The notes under the pieces were generated by a model. It saw only the letters and a list, made by a program, of their open reading frames with translations. It was not told where the DNA came from and did not search any database. Shown here piece after piece: positions 1 through 10,530 of a stretch of DNA of 64,000 nucleotides. This DNA comes from Nonomuraea thailandensis. GTDB lineage: Bacteria > Actinomycetota > Actinomycetes > Streptosporangiales > Streptosporangiaceae. The translations under genes were made by a program, and so were the position numbers. Position 1 is the stretch's first letter. Every line of letters starts with the position of its first letter. The stretch lies in assembly GCF_024172165.1 (NCBI RefSeq), contig NZ_JAMZEB010000001.1, forward strand, positions 496,001 through 560,000, given 5' to 3'.

Positions 1-42
1 GGCCGCAGGACGGAGACGTCGTGGCGTGGTCGGCGCGACATC

Positions 43-255
43 TCACCCGTCTCCGCCACGCTGCGCGGACAGGCCGGCCGGCCGCATGTCGGTCCATGTT
101 CTCTCGATGTAGTCCAGGCAGGTCGGGCGATCGCTGGCCCCGAGTGCCACTTCCCAGCCGGGGGGCATCTCGATGTGCTCGGGCCACAGGGAGTGCTGGC
201 GTTCCTCGTTGACCAGGACCAGGAAGGTGCCGTCCTCGTCGTCGAACGGGTTCAT
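43..255 (-). CDS. mbtH: MbtH-like NRPS accessory protein
   Basis: A 70-residue MbtH-family protein. Such proteins bind adenylation domains of nonribosomal peptide synthetases in the cytosol and help them fold and activate amino acids. The signature is visible: N-E-x-x-x-x-S-L-W-P at residues 16-25 and P-P-G-W-E at 31-35, with the usual family length. The ATG at 255 has a GGAGGC ribosome site four bases upstream. It is the last cluster gene before the window edge and lies 111 bases after the tryptophan-dioxygenase-like gene, so it probably belongs to the same leftward transcript. Its partner is most likely the adenylation domain at 3464-5923, and perhaps further modules beyond position 1. Family assignment is secure; which domain it serves is inferred. 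Confidence 0.95.
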   Translation of the reverse strand: MNPFDDEDGTFLVLVNEERQHSLWPEHIEMPPGWEVALGASDRPTCLDYIERTWTDMRPAGLSAQRGGDG

Positions 256-366
256 GGTGCCTCCATCGGCAAATTCGCAAGATGCACGCTAGGTTCGTGA
301 TCAGGCACTGATCGGCAATTCGGCGGGTACCCATGCAGCAGGTTGGCGGCATGGGAAGCCAGCGGG

Positions 367-1227
367 TCAGAACCCGGCACGCAACGTCCACAGCTCGGGG
401 AACAGGCGGAGCTCGCCGGCCTTGCGCAGCCATGCCACGCCGCTGGTGCCGCCGGTGCCGCGTTTGGCGCCCAGCACCCGCTCAACGACCAGGACGTGGG
501 TCGACTGCCAGCGGGCGAACTCGTAGGCGACATCCATGAGCGCCTCAGCCAGCCGATACAGGGTCTCGTAGCGCTGCGGGTCGTCGTACACGCGGCGCCA
601 GGCCCGCTCCACCTCGGGGTGCGGCTCGTACGGCTCCGCCCACTCCTTGTCCAGGCATGCGGACGGCAGCTTGATGCCGAATCGACCGAACTGGCCGAGC
701 ACGGCATCGTAGACGCTGGGCTCCCTCAGCGCCGTGCGCAGCGCCGGCTCAGCGACCGGGTCACCCAGGTACGGCCGGATCAGGGAGGCGTCCTTCTTGC
801 CCAGCACGAACTCCCACTGGCGGAAGGCATACGACTGGAACCCCGACGCGTCGCCCAGGTCATCCCGGAGGCGCATGTAGTCCACCGGGCTCAGGGCCGA
901 CAGCACGCCCCAGCTCTGGACGGCGACATGCTGAGCCTCACGCAGCCTGCGCAGGGCGTTCATGGCATCCTCGACGGATCGCTCCTCGAGCTGATCACGG
1001 GCCTGGCGAGCCTCGATGTAGGAGAGCTTGAACAGCAGTTCCATCACTTGCGTGATGATCAGGAAACTGGGCTCGGCCGGCGCAGCGGTGCGCAAGTCCT
1101 GCAGGGACAGCAGCGCGGTCGAGGCGACATACCGGCTGAACTCTGTGCCGACGGCAATCACCGGGCCCGCTGGGTCGTCGCCGGGAAGGGTGGGCTGGCG
1201 GGTGGGGGGCCGGCCGGTGGTGGTCAT
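367..1227 (-). CDS. Tryptophan 2,3-dioxygenase-like haem enzyme
   Basis: A 286-residue member of the tryptophan 2,3-dioxygenase superfamily. The classic enzyme opens the indole ring of tryptophan with O2 to give N-formylkynurenine. The core L-L-S-L-Q near 39-43, G-F-Q-S at 129-132, the probable haem-ligand His244 (S-T-H-V-L) and K-R-G-T-G-G-T-S-G at 255-263 are all present. The distal helix reads I-T-Q-V-M-E-L at 58-64, where canonical enzymes have H-Q-x-x-E-L, so the distal His is replaced by Thr59. That could mean a different oxidation outcome, since the superfamily also includes monooxygenases such as MarE. I chose the ATG at 1227 because GAAGGG lies just upstream and the previous gene ends at 1232. 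Beside a tryptophan halogenase, the substrate may be chlorotryptophan (inference). Confidence 0.88.
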   Translation of the reverse strand: MTTTGRPPTRQPTLPGDDPAGPVIAVGTEFSRYVASTALLSLQDLRTAAPAEPSFLIITQVMELLFKLSYIEARQARDQLEERSVEDAMNALRRLREAQHVAVQSWGVLSALSPVDYMRLRDDLGDASGFQSYAFRQWEFVLGKKDASLIRPYLGDPVAEPALRTALREPSVYDAVLGQFGRFGIKLPSACLDKEWAEPYEPHPEVERAWRRVYDDPQRYETLYRLAEALMDVAYEFARWQSTHVLVVERVLGAKRGTGGTSGVAWLRKAGELRLFPELWTLRAGF

Positions 1228-1231
1228 GGGG

Positions 1232-2368
1232 TCACCCTTCAATAGGATCGTTCGGCAATTCTTCGAGCAGGTCCCCCAGGACATCGAGCCCGGCGCGCAG
1301 ATCGGCGGGTCGCCCTCCGAAGCCGAGGCGCATCCGGTCCGCATGGCCGAAGCAGGCCCCCGGGACGACAAGGACCCCTCGTTCTTCGAGCCGGGCGCAC
1401 AGATCGGTGACGTCGGCTATCCCACGGAAGGCCGGGAAGGCGGACACTCCGCCCGCCGGAGTGGGTAGCGAAACACGGCCGTCCCGCTCGCGTGCCCAGG
1501 CCAGCAACATCTGGCGATTCTCCCCTGCCTGGCGCAGCCGGGGGTTCAGCACGAGATCGGGCTGCCGCAGCACGGCCGTAGCCAGGGTCTCCGCCAGCGG
1601 GGAGGTGCTGAGCGTGAGATAGTCCCTGACCCTGGTCATGGTGGCGAGCAGGCCGGGGTCGCCCAGGCACCAACCCACGCGCAGGCCGGGCAGCCCATAG
1701 GCCTTGGACAGGGTGCCGACGGAGACCGCCCGCTCCAGCACCGCGCCCGGGTCCGGCAGAGCCGGACTCTCATGGGTCAGGCGGCTGAACGCCCCGTCCC
1801 ACACCAGGTGGCACGGGTGGCGGCCGACGATGTCGAGGAACTCGGCGTACTCACCGGGCGTCAGCGTCACGCCAGTCGGATTATGCGGGAAGTTGACCAG
1901 GACCACGCGGGTCCGGTCGCTGAGCACGGCACGCAGCCGGTCCAGGTCGGGACGGAAGCCGTCGGCGGGATCGAGCGTCCAAGGGCGCAGCCGGGCGCCG
2001 AGCACCTCGGCGATGGATGACAGCGACTGGTACACCGGCCGCAGCACCACCACCTCGTCCCCTGGACGCACCAGCGCGGCCAGCGCCAAAAAGAGCGCTT
2101 CCGATGAGCCGTGCGTGACCATGACGTGCTCGGCCGGATGACCGCCCACGTGCGCGGCCACGGCCTGCCGAAGCGGCTCGCAGCCCAGGGAGGGGCTGTC
2201 GCGGAAGGTGACGACGTCCAGATCGGCGGCGGAGATGCCGAGCAGGCGGCGCAGGTCTCCGAGCGTGTAGTCCTGCACTCCTGAGCTGGAGATGTCGATC
2301 GGCACGTTAAAGTAGCGCTCACGCAGCCAGTCCTCGAGCAGCGCAGGGGCGATGTCGGCGATGGTCAT
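1232..2368 (-). CDS. Capreomycidine synthase-like PLP enzyme (VioD type)
   Basis: A 378-residue fold-type I PLP enzyme that closely resembles VioD, the viomycin enzyme that converts 3-hydroxyarginine into the cyclic amino acid capreomycidine by elimination and ring closure. Matching stretches include the N-terminal L-E-D-W-L-R-E-R-Y-F, D-I-S-S-S-G-V, T-H-G-S-S-E-A-L, F-P-H-N-P-T-G at 160-166 and S-K-A-Y-G-L-P-G-L-R-V-G-W, with the PLP-binding Lys222. The ATG at 2368 starts four bases after the stop of the VioC-like gene, and the next gene follows after another four bases, so the three are tightly coupled. The VioC neighbour supplies the expected substrate. A streptolidine-type cyclisation is the main alternative, but the resemblance to VioD is stronger. 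Confidence 0.9.
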   Translation of the reverse strand: MTIADIAPALLEDWLRERYFNVPIDISSSGVQDYTLGDLRRLLGISAADLDVVTFRDSPSLGCEPLRQAVAAHVGGHPAEHVMVTHGSSEALFLALAALVRPGDEVVVLRPVYQSLSSIAEVLGARLRPWTLDPADGFRPDLDRLRAVLSDRTRVVLVNFPHNPTGVTLTPGEYAEFLDIVGRHPCHLVWDGAFSRLTHESPALPDPGAVLERAVSVGTLSKAYGLPGLRVGWCLGDPGLLATMTRVRDYLTLSTSPLAETLATAVLRQPDLVLNPRLRQAGENRQMLLAWARERDGRVSLPTPAGGVSAFPAFRGIADVTDLCARLEERGVLVVPGACFGHADRMRLGFGGRPADLRAGLDVLGDLLEELPNDPIEG

Positions 2369-2372
2369 CGGC

Positions 2373-3401
2373 TCAGCCAATCGCGCGGACGTCGGCGGAG
2401 AGCCGTCCCGGCCGGGTACGGCGCAGGTCCACGGCCACATTGACGCGTTTCAGCCACCGATCTCTGCCGTCGTAGCGGGGTGTAAAGGGACGTCGGCCGT
2501 GCACAACGTTGCGGTTGTCGATGAAGGCGACGTCGCCGGTGGCCAGGGCGACGTCATAGAGGTTGCCGTCGAGGTGCGCTACCGCGTGGGCCAGCGCCCG
2601 GGCGGCGGCGTCATCACCCGGCATGACCCGAGTAAAGTCTCGGTCGATGCGCAGCACGGGGGCGTCGATAGGGCCGTCGAGCACCGCCGCGCGGACCAGG
2701 CTGCCGTCCGGCGTACCGTCCGGCATCTTGTGCGAATCGTCCGGGGTGAACAGGAAGCGGGGCTCCATGAGAACGCGGACGACGTCCTCGGGAAGCGCAC
2801 TCAGGTCGGCGTAGGAGACAGTGGTGGGCGTATGGTAGAGGCTGCGCAGGCAGAACAGCCCGACGTAGTCGGCCCGGTATGGGGAGAACGCGTCCTCGGT
2901 GTGCCAGGTGAGCTCCTTGTGGCTGCTGGAGCTGACCAGGCTGTTCTCCATGCCGGTAACGGGCAGGACGTCGGTGACGAGCCGGCCCTCCTGCTGGGTG
3001 GTCCAGCCGATCGCGTCGCCCAGCAGAGCCGCCTCGATCATGAGCAGCATGCCCGCCACCCTGCCTTCCTCGCCCGTAGCCTCCTGCCAGTGCCGGGGGG
3101 TGCCCCCGAGCGCCGCGTCGTCCACCGGGTTGCCGCGGATCAGGATGACGTGCGTGCCCTCGTCGAGCCGGGCGCGGTTGACCGACTGCCGCAGCCCGGC
3201 GGGAAGGTCATGGGCGATCAGGCCCACGTCGGCGAGGAAACGTGGGTCGTCCGCGGAGGGATAGTCCGCCGCGGCCTTGCGGGCCAGGATGTCGACCTGC
3301 CGGGCCTCATCCCGTGTCAGCGTGTAGCGGGGCGGGCACTTGGCTCTGAGATCAGCGCTTCCGGGCGGGACGTCTTGGGCGGACAGATCACACGAGGTCA
3401 T
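2373..3401 (-). CDS. L-arginine 3-hydroxylase-like Fe/2-oxoglutarate oxygenase (VioC type)
   Basis: A 342-residue non-haem iron, 2-oxoglutarate-dependent oxygenase of the clavaminate synthase/AsnO/VioC group. The iron ligands are H167-x-E169 (in W-H-T-E-D-A-F) and H301 (in N-V-V-H-G-R-R), and R315 should bind 2-oxoglutarate. A D-x-D pair at 253/255 sits where VioC holds the arginine guanidinium, which favours arginine over asparagine. VioC hydroxylates C3 of free L-arginine; the product would feed the VioD-like enzyme immediately downstream. The ATG at 3401 is preceded by GAAGGAA at good spacing. The 62-base gap to the NRPS gene is one of the larger gaps in the operon. Function is inferred from motifs and the paired neighbour; free arginine as substrate is the likeliest reading. 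Confidence 0.9.
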   Translation of the reverse strand: MTSCDLSAQDVPPGSADLRAKCPPRYTLTRDEARQVDILARKAAADYPSADDPRFLADVGLIAHDLPAGLRQSVNRARLDEGTHVILIRGNPVDDAALGGTPRHWQEATGEEGRVAGMLLMIEAALLGDAIGWTTQQEGRLVTDVLPVTGMENSLVSSSSHKELTWHTEDAFSPYRADYVGLFCLRSLYHTPTTVSYADLSALPEDVVRVLMEPRFLFTPDDSHKMPDGTPDGSLVRAAVLDGPIDAPVLRIDRDFTRVMPGDDAAARALAHAVAHLDGNLYDVALATGDVAFIDNRNVVHGRRPFTPRYDGRDRWLKRVNVAVDLRRTRPGRLSADVRAIG

Positions 3402-3463
3402 TTCCGTTCCTTCTCGAATATTGCGCACCCGGGCCTTCGCGCAGATGCGGCCTGGCTGATAAG

Positions 3464-5923
3464 TCAGTCGGAAGCGAGCAGTGCGGACAGTTCCCGTCCG
3501 ATCCGAGCTAGCGCGGCTGGGGCGGCCATGTCGAAGTGCGCGCAGGGCACACGGCTCTCGATCACGGCGCCGTCGACGTGGGGAAGCCAGCGGGCCGAGG
3601 ACACCAGGGCACCTCTTTCCTCGGTCGCGACGAACAGGCGCACCTCGCCCGCGAACACCGGCGGCTCCGCCCGGCGCATCAGGTCCGTGGTCGCCCTGGC
3701 CGCGGCGGCCAGGTCATGGACCAGCCGTTCTGGCAGGTCCGACAGCACCAGCCCCTCGCGCTTTACCAGGCCGGCGATGCTCTGCTCGGCCTCCTGCGCA
3801 GCCAGCGGGGCGTCGCCGAACGCCGGGACGGCGTCCATCAGAGCGAGCAGCGCCACCTCCTCGCCCAGTTCCTGCAGACGGCAGGCGACGGCATGGGCGA
3901 TGGCGCCGCCGAGGGACCAGCCGAGCAGGTGGTACGGTCCCTTCCGCTGCACCGACCTGATCCTGGTCACGTAGCCGTCCACCAACTCGCGAGGCGAGGC
4001 GGGCGCCGCGGCAACCCCGTCCAGCCCCGCGACCTGAAGGCCGTAGAGCGGGCGGGTGCCGCCGATATGGTTGAGCAGACCGGCGTAACACCAGGCCAGG
4101 CCAGTGATCGGATGCACGCAGAACAGCGGCTCAGGGCCGCCGTCGGCCGCGGCGCGCAGCGGCAGCAGCGCGCCGGTGGCGGGAACGCCGGCGCCGGGGT
4201 CCGCCACGGCGATGCCAGCCGGGGTGGGCGTCACGAACAGGTCCGCCAGGCTCGGCGCGTGGCCGAGCACCGCGCGGATCCGGGCGACCAGTCGGGTGGC
4301 CAGCAGCGAGTGCCCGCCCAGTTCGAAGAAGCTGTCATCGGCCCCCACCCGGGGCACACCCAGCACCTCGGCGAACAACCCGCACAGGATCTCCTCACGC
4401 GGCGAGCGCGGAGCGCGCCCCTCGGCCACGGCGACCGGTGCCGGTAGTGCCTTCTTGTCGAACTTGCCCGTGGCGGTGAGCGGAAGGTCCCCAAGGGTGA
4501 CGAAGGCGGAGGGGATCATGTAGTCCGGCAGTCGCCCGCTTAGCGTCCGGCGGGCCGAGGCCGCATCGAACCTCGGCCCCACCACGTAACCCACCAGCCG
4601 ATGATCACCCGGCGTGTCCTCCCTGACCACCACCACACATCGCTCCACCGCCGGCAGCTCCGCCAGCGCCGCCTCCACCTCCCCCAGTTCGATCCGGAAC
4701 CCCCGCACCTTTACCTGATCATCGACCCGGCCCACGAAGTCCAGCACCCCGTCACGACGCCACCGCACCACATCACCGGTGCGATACATCCGAGACCCCG
4801 AACCCCACGGATCCGCCACGAACCGGCTCGCGGACAGCCCTGGACGGCCCACATATCCCCTCGCCAGCCCCGCCCCCGCCAGGTACAACTCGCCCACCAC
4901 ACCCGTGGCCACGAGCCGCAGATTGGCGTCCAGCACCTGACAGCGGACGCCGCCAATCGGTGCACCGATGGGGACGGACGACGTGGTGTCGCCGGTGATC
5001 TCGTACACCGTTGAGGTCACCGTCGCCTCGGTGAGGCCGTAGACGTTGATCAGCCGAGCGGTGGTCCCGAGGTCCTGCCATCTGGTGAGGTGTTCGAGCG
5101 AGACCCGTTCGCCGCCGATGAGGACGAAGCGCAGCGACGCGGGCAGAGACCTGCCGCTCGCCGACATCTCGTCCACCCAGGCGTGCCAGAGAGGGGTAGT
5201 CAGTTCTAGACCGGTGATGCCGTGCTCCTCGACGAGCCCGGCGAGCCGGGCGGGATCCGTCACGGAGGCGTCCTGCGGGAACACCACGCACGCACCGCTG
5301 ACCAGAGCGGGCACGAGCTCTTCGAGGAGGACGTCGAAGGAGACGGCGGCCACCTGGAGGATGCGGTCCCACGCCGACAGCTCGCAGCGCCGCGCGATGT
5401 CGAGGGCGTAGCTGACGACCTCCTCGTGGACGAACATCGCGCCCTTGGGGCGGCCTGTGGAGCCGGAGGTGAAGAACAGGCAGGCCAGGCCGCCGGGCGG
5501 GACGGCCGCCAAGGGCTCCGCTCCCGTTTCCTCCTGGTCGGCGAGGCGGGCGAGGTCGTCGTGGGTGAGGACCCGGCTCACGCGCGCGTCCTGCGTCATC
5601 ACCTCGATGCGAGCCTCCGGCGTGGCGGGATCGAGCAGCAGGAACGCCTTGCCCGCCTTGAGAATGCCTAGCATGGCCAGCGCCAGCAGTGGCGAGGAGG
5701 GGGCGAGCACGGCGACGACCTCTTCTGAGGTGGTCGTGAGCTCGCGCATCAGCACCCGCGCCAGTTCGTCGGAGCGTTCCCGCAGGGCGTGATACGTCAG
5801 CCGCACCCCTGGACCGCTGACGGCGACGGCGTCGGGAGTCGCCCGGGCTTGCCGGTCGAACAGCTCATGAACGGTCCGAGGCAGGTGTGCGGTGTGCATG
5901 TCGGCAGGCATGAGAGTGCTCAC
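3464..5923 (-). CDS. Nonribosomal peptide synthetase, A-PCP-TE
   Basis: An 819-residue NRPS with adenylation (about 15-495), carrier (505-560) and thioesterase (595-815) domains and no condensation domain. A3 is [11 protein letters not shown] (151-161), A10 Lys is K487, the phosphopantetheine Ser is S539 in L-G-G-H-S-L, and the thioesterase triad is S670 (G-W-S-L-G-G), D697 and H796. Specificity residues read by eye are D197, V198, E201, E240 or L241, L268, G270, V294, V302, T303 and K487. The acidic pocket suits a basic amino acid such as capreomycidine or arginine (inference). The GTG at 5923 lies eight bases past the halogenase stop; ATG at 5911 is an alternative. It probably loads or releases in trans with modules left of the window. 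Confidence 0.92.
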   Translation of the reverse strand: MSTLMPADMHTAHLPRTVHELFDRQARATPDAVAVSGPGVRLTYHALRERSDELARVLMRELTTTSEEVVAVLAPSSPLLALAMLGILKAGKAFLLLDPATPEARIEVMTQDARVSRVLTHDDLARLADQEETGAEPLAAVPPGGLACLFFTSGSTGRPKGAMFVHEEVVSYALDIARRCELSAWDRILQVAAVSFDVLLEELVPALVSGACVVFPQDASVTDPARLAGLVEEHGITGLELTTPLWHAWVDEMSASGRSLPASLRFVLIGGERVSLEHLTRWQDLGTTARLINVYGLTEATVTSTVYEITGDTTSSVPIGAPIGGVRCQVLDANLRLVATGVVGELYLAGAGLARGYVGRPGLSASRFVADPWGSGSRMYRTGDVVRWRRDGVLDFVGRVDDQVKVRGFRIELGEVEAALAELPAVERCVVVVREDTPGDHRLVGYVVGPRFDAASARRTLSGRLPDYMIPSAFVTLGDLPLTATGKFDKKALPAPVAVAEGRAPRSPREEILCGLFAEVLGVPRVGADDSFFELGGHSLLATRLVARIRAVLGHAPSLADLFVTPTPAGIAVADPGAGVPATGALLPLRAAADGGPEPLFCVHPITGLAWCYAGLLNHIGGTRPLYGLQVAGLDGVAAAPASPRELVDGYVTRIRSVQRKGPYHLLGWSLGGAIAHAVACRLQELGEEVALLALMDAVPAFGDAPLAAQEAEQSIAGLVKREGLVLSDLPERLVHDLAAAARATTDLMRRAEPPVFAGEVRLFVATEERGALVSSARWLPHVDGAVIESRVPCAHFDMAAPAALARIGRELSALLASD

Positions 5924-5930
5924 TCTCGAG

Positions 5931-7487
<1,557 letters not shown>

Positions 7488-7985
7488 TCAGTCGGGCCAG
7501 GACGCGTAACGGCGGCGGCCGTAGAGCAGCGGCGCGGTGGCGGCCGCGCGCCGGAACCGCGCCACGCGGCCGAGGACGATGACGTGGTCGCCGACGTCCG
7601 ACCTGCCGACCAGGACGCAGTCGGCGATCATGTGCGCCGCCTCGACGAGGTGCGGGCCCCGCGCACCGTCCGGCGTGTCCCACGGCACGCGGTTGTAGCG
7701 GTCGGGGTTCCCGGAGCCGAACAATTCGGCGGTGGGCTGCGCCTGGGCATGCAGAAGGTTGAGCGCGAACTCCCTCGAGCCGACGACGGCGTCGAGGGTC
7801 GGGCTGCCAGCGCGCAGGCAAACCGCGACCGTGGGCGGAGTGAGTGTGACGCTGCACATCGAGGTGCAGGTCATGCCGCACGGCAGGTTGCGGCCGGCGA
7901 ACGCCGTAACCACGGCGACCCCAGTGGGGAACTCGGCCATCAGCGGACGGATGTCCACAGGCGTGGACGTGGTCGCCGCGGTCAT
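7488..7985 (-). CDS. Flavin reductase, halogenase partner
   Basis: A 165-residue flavin reductase of the HpaC/PheA2 type (flavin_reductase domain across most of the chain). It reduces free FAD or FMN with NAD(P)H and hands it to a two-component oxygenase. Typical features are F-P-T-G-V-A-V-V-T near residue 20, the M-T-C-T-S-M-C-S-V-T-L-T-P-P segment near 40, a G-S-x-x-F-A-L-N-L stretch near 70 and the family's usual short length. Its ATG overlaps the stop of the antiporter gene (ATGA), and the tryptophan halogenase begins 21 bases downstream, so it almost certainly supplies FADH2 to that enzyme. Cofactor preference cannot be read from sequence alone. Confidence 0.92.
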   Translation of the reverse strand: MTAATTSTPVDIRPLMAEFPTGVAVVTAFAGRNLPCGMTCTSMCSVTLTPPTVAVCLRAGSPTLDAVVGSREFALNLLHAQAQPTAELFGSGNPDRYNRVPWDTPDGARGPHLVEAAHMIADCVLVGRSDVGDHVIVLGRVARFRRAAATAPLLYGRRRYASWPD

Positions 7986-9232
7986 GTGTTCACCCGCTTG
8001 AGAGGCGATCGCACAGCCGGTCGCGAGGAGGCGTCCGGGTCACCGCGTTCGATCATCGCCAGCAGGGGCGCGGTGGCGGCGGTGCAGGCCAGGGCCATGA
8101 CAACGAACGCGGTGTACACCGGACCGGTCAGGATCCCCGCCTCGTAACCGGCTTGCAAGACGATAAGCTCGGTCAACCCGCGGGTGTTGAGCAACACACC
8201 CAGCCGCAGCGCCACCCGGCGGCCGTGTCCTGCCAGCCTGCTGCCCACGTATCCGCCGGTCAGCTTGGCGGTGAAGGCCACGGCCGTGACCACGGCGACC
8301 AGCCACCACACCTGCGGTTGCGCACCGCCGGCGAACACGGACAGGCCCGTGGTCACGAAGAACGCCGGAAGCAGCCATCCGCCCGTCCGGCCGATGCCGT
8401 GAATCATGTGCGACCACGACGGCCCTTGCCGCGCCGGCAGCGCCAGCCCCACCAGGACGGCGCCCAGGATGTGCGTCATACCCCAGGCGGCGGTCAACTC
8501 GGCGGCGCCGATCGCCGCGACCCCGACGACAAGCGCGGCCCCAGCGAGCGAGCGGCGGCACAGGACGTCCAGTGGCCTACCGAGGATGCGGCGCAGAAGA
8601 ACCGCGGCCGCCACGCCGGCCCCGGTCACGGTGATCGTGCCGGGCACGCCGGCCCCTCCGCCGGCCAGTCCGACCGCGAGAGCGAGCAGCGGCCAGGAAA
8701 GCACGTCGATGCAGATGGCGACAGCGAGGGCGAGGGGGCCGGCCGGGCCGGCCGGGCGGTCGTCCAGGATGCGGGCGAGTGCGGGCACCGCGGTGACCGC
8801 CAGGGCCACCGCGACCATCAGGACGAAAGCCGCGGAATGCGCCCCGCCGGGCGCTGCCACTCCCAGAGCCAGGAGGACGGCGGCCAGCGCCGCGCCGGCG
8901 GCGAGCGGTACGGCGTAGGCGCCCGCCACGATCCAGCCGATCGACCACACGGCGATGTTCCGAGACTCCGCACGCAGGTGCCAGGTAACCCGTACCAGGT
9001 ACAACACCAGTCCGGCGTGCCCTACCGCGGCCAGGGCGGACAGGACCTCCGGCGCTAGCAGTTCCCGCGCCACCGGCCCGCCCGTGACCAGCAGGGCCGG
9101 GCCCGCCACCAGACCGGCCACGATCTCACCGATGACCGCCGGCTGCCGAAGCGCACGGGCGACGGCCCGCCCGCACCAGGCCGAGCCGAAGACGATGACC
9201 ACGGCCGCGGCGAAGTACAGGAGCCCGTTCAC
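7982..9232 (-). CDS. CPA2-family cation/proton antiporter
   Basis: An integral membrane protein of about 416 residues with roughly a dozen hydrophobic segments, of the KefB/NhaS-type monovalent cation:proton antiporter family. The early P-A-V-I-G-E-I-V-A-G-L stretch after the first helix and the mid-protein charged helices fit that fold. I prefer the GTG at 9232, whose GTGA overlaps the preceding stop and has AAGGCGG upstream; a GTG at 9250 is possible. Members of this family occur in other antibiotic clusters, where they are thought to serve ion homeostasis, self-protection or export. Its place inside the operon argues for a pathway role, but ion specificity and any link to product transport are inference. 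Confidence 0.85.
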   Translation of the reverse strand: MNGLLYFAAAVVIVFGSAWCGRAVARALRQPAVIGEIVAGLVAGPALLVTGGPVARELLAPEVLSALAAVGHAGLVLYLVRVTWHLRAESRNIAVWSIGWIVAGAYAVPLAAGAALAAVLLALGVAAPGGAHSAAFVLMVAVALAVTAVPALARILDDRPAGPAGPLALAVAICIDVLSWPLLALAVGLAGGGAGVPGTITVTGAGVAAAVLLRRILGRPLDVLCRRSLAGAALVVGVAAIGAAELTAAWGMTHILGAVLVGLALPARQGPSWSHMIHGIGRTGGWLLPAFFVTTGLSVFAGGAQPQVWWLVAVVTAVAFTAKLTGGYVGSRLAGHGRRVALRLGVLLNTRGLTELIVLQAGYEAGILTGPVYTAFVVMALACTAATAPLLAMIERGDPDASSRPAVRSPLKRVNT

Positions 9233-10530
9233 GGCAGGCCGCCTTGCCACGACGGCTGGACGCCGGCGACCGAGGGCTCGTGGGCGACGACGGGCGGGCC
9301 GTCCGCGCGGGGCCAGGTGTCCTCAGCGGACAGCGCGCCGGGACGGTACTTTCCCAGGGCGCTGATCAGCAGGCGCAGCTCCAGCTCGATGCACCGCACC
9401 AGAGCGATCAGGCCGTCCTGCGCCGACTCGTCCACGGCGAGCAGCGCCGCCCGGCCGAGGCCGATCGCGCGGGCGCCCAGAGCCAGGCACTTGACCGCGC
9501 GGGCGCCCTCCCACATCCGTCCCGAGACCAGCAGGCAGGAGGGGCCGGGGTCTACGAGGGCCAGGCAGTCGGCCAGGGGCAGGCCCATGTGCCGCAGGAA
9601 GGCATCCGGGGCCCACCCGGTGCCGGCTTCCGCGCCTTCCACGGTGACGGCGTCCGCGCCTTCCGCCCACGCCAGGCGCGCGGCTTCGCCGACGTCACGG
9701 GTGGGCGGGAGCTTGACCCAGACGCGCGCCCGCGGGAAGTTGTTGCGCATGAGGCGGATCTGAGCGGCCAGGATCTCCTGTGTGAAGGTGCCCGGTGTGG
9801 AGCTGCGCAGCAGGTCGGCCGCGACCGCGTCAGGGTCCACGAGATACCGGTCGGCGAGGCGGGCTCCGTCCTCTCCGTTCACCATGATCATCCCGCCGAG
9901 CCCGGGCTTGGCGCCCTGGCCTAGCTTGAGCTCGAACCCGAGCCGTCCTGAGTCGAGGAGGCTCTGCGCGCCGGGGTCGCTGTAGATGCGGTTCCACAGT
10001 TCGGCGTCAGCGTCCTCGGTGCTTTGCTGCACCACGACGCCGCCCAGGCCCCGTTCCTCGGCATCCTGGTACGCCTTGACGCGGCGCATCAGCGAGCGGG
10101 CCCCATCGCTGGTCCGGTGGCCACGGTAGCCGTCTTTGGCTGCGATGTTCTCCCCGACCACCATCGGCACGCCGAGCTGGCCGGCCTGGCGCGCGACGGC
10201 GACGCCGAGCCCGGCGGCGGCATCGGTGGACCCGAACGCGGAGACGTAGAGCGGCAGCGCCGAGCGCAGCCCGCCGACGTCGCTGTCCAGCGTCACGTCG
10301 TGGTAGCTGGGCTCGCGCCCGAGCTCGATGAGCTTGCCGAGCCGTTCGGGCGTGAAGACGGGAGGAGCCAGGCGCAGGTGGTCAAGCCAGTCGCCGGAGC
10401 CGGAGCCTGGCGGCTGGCCGAAGACGGCGCTTCCGTAGTCCGGGGCGGGCGGGAACGCCGCGGCCGGCCCGCTCCTGGCCCGCAGGCGAACCTCCTGCTC
10501 GGGGAACCCTTCGGCACGCAGCGGGGTCAT
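9229..10530 (-). CDS. Glutamate synthase-like FMN domain protein lacking Fe-S cysteines
   Basis: A 433-residue protein with the TIM-barrel FMN domain of glutamate synthase (Glt_synthase). Recognisable parts are E-L-K-L-G-Q-G-A-K-P-G-L-G-G near residue 200, V-W-V-K-L-P-P, the V-E-G-A-E-A-G-T-G segment and the late A-L-G-A-R-A-I-G-L-G-R-A-A-L stretch. Where ferredoxin-dependent glutamate synthases carry a C-x5-C-x4-C cluster for [3Fe-4S], this protein has no cysteine triad, so the usual electron path seems absent. There is no glutaminase domain. Its ATG at 10530 overlaps the preceding stop by one base. It might provide glutamate or an amino transfer for the glutamate mutase and amidation steps, or perform a different FMN redox reaction. 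The fold is clear; the reaction is not. Confidence 0.8.
   Translation of the reverse strand: MTPLRAEGFPEQEVRLRARSGPAAAFPPAPDYGSAVFGQPPGSGSGDWLDHLRLAPPVFTPERLGKLIELGREPSYHDVTLDSDVGGLRSALPLYVSAFGSTDAAAGLGVAVARQAGQLGVPMVVGENIAAKDGYRGHRTSDGARSLMRRVKAYQDAEERGLGGVVVQQSTEDADAELWNRIYSDPGAQSLLDSGRLGFELKLGQGAKPGLGGMIMVNGEDGARLADRYLVDPDAVAADLLRSSTPGTFTQEILAAQIRLMRNNFPRARVWVKLPPTRDVGEAARLAWAEGADAVTVEGAEAGTGWAPDAFLRHMGLPLADCLALVDPGPSCLLVSGRMWEGARAVKCLALGARAIGLGRAALLAVDESAQDGLIALVRCIELELRLLISALGKYRPGALSAEDTWPRADGPPVVAHEPSVAGVQPSWQGGLP

Noticed and set aside
343..1245. Long plus-strand open frame opposite the dioxygenase-like gene
   Set aside because: It is the antisense shadow of a high-GC coding region; the minus-strand protein has clear family motifs and the plus-strand text has none.
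2352..3974. 540-codon plus-strand open frame
   Set aside because: Antisense of the VioC-like and NRPS genes, with no ribosome site and no protein family character.
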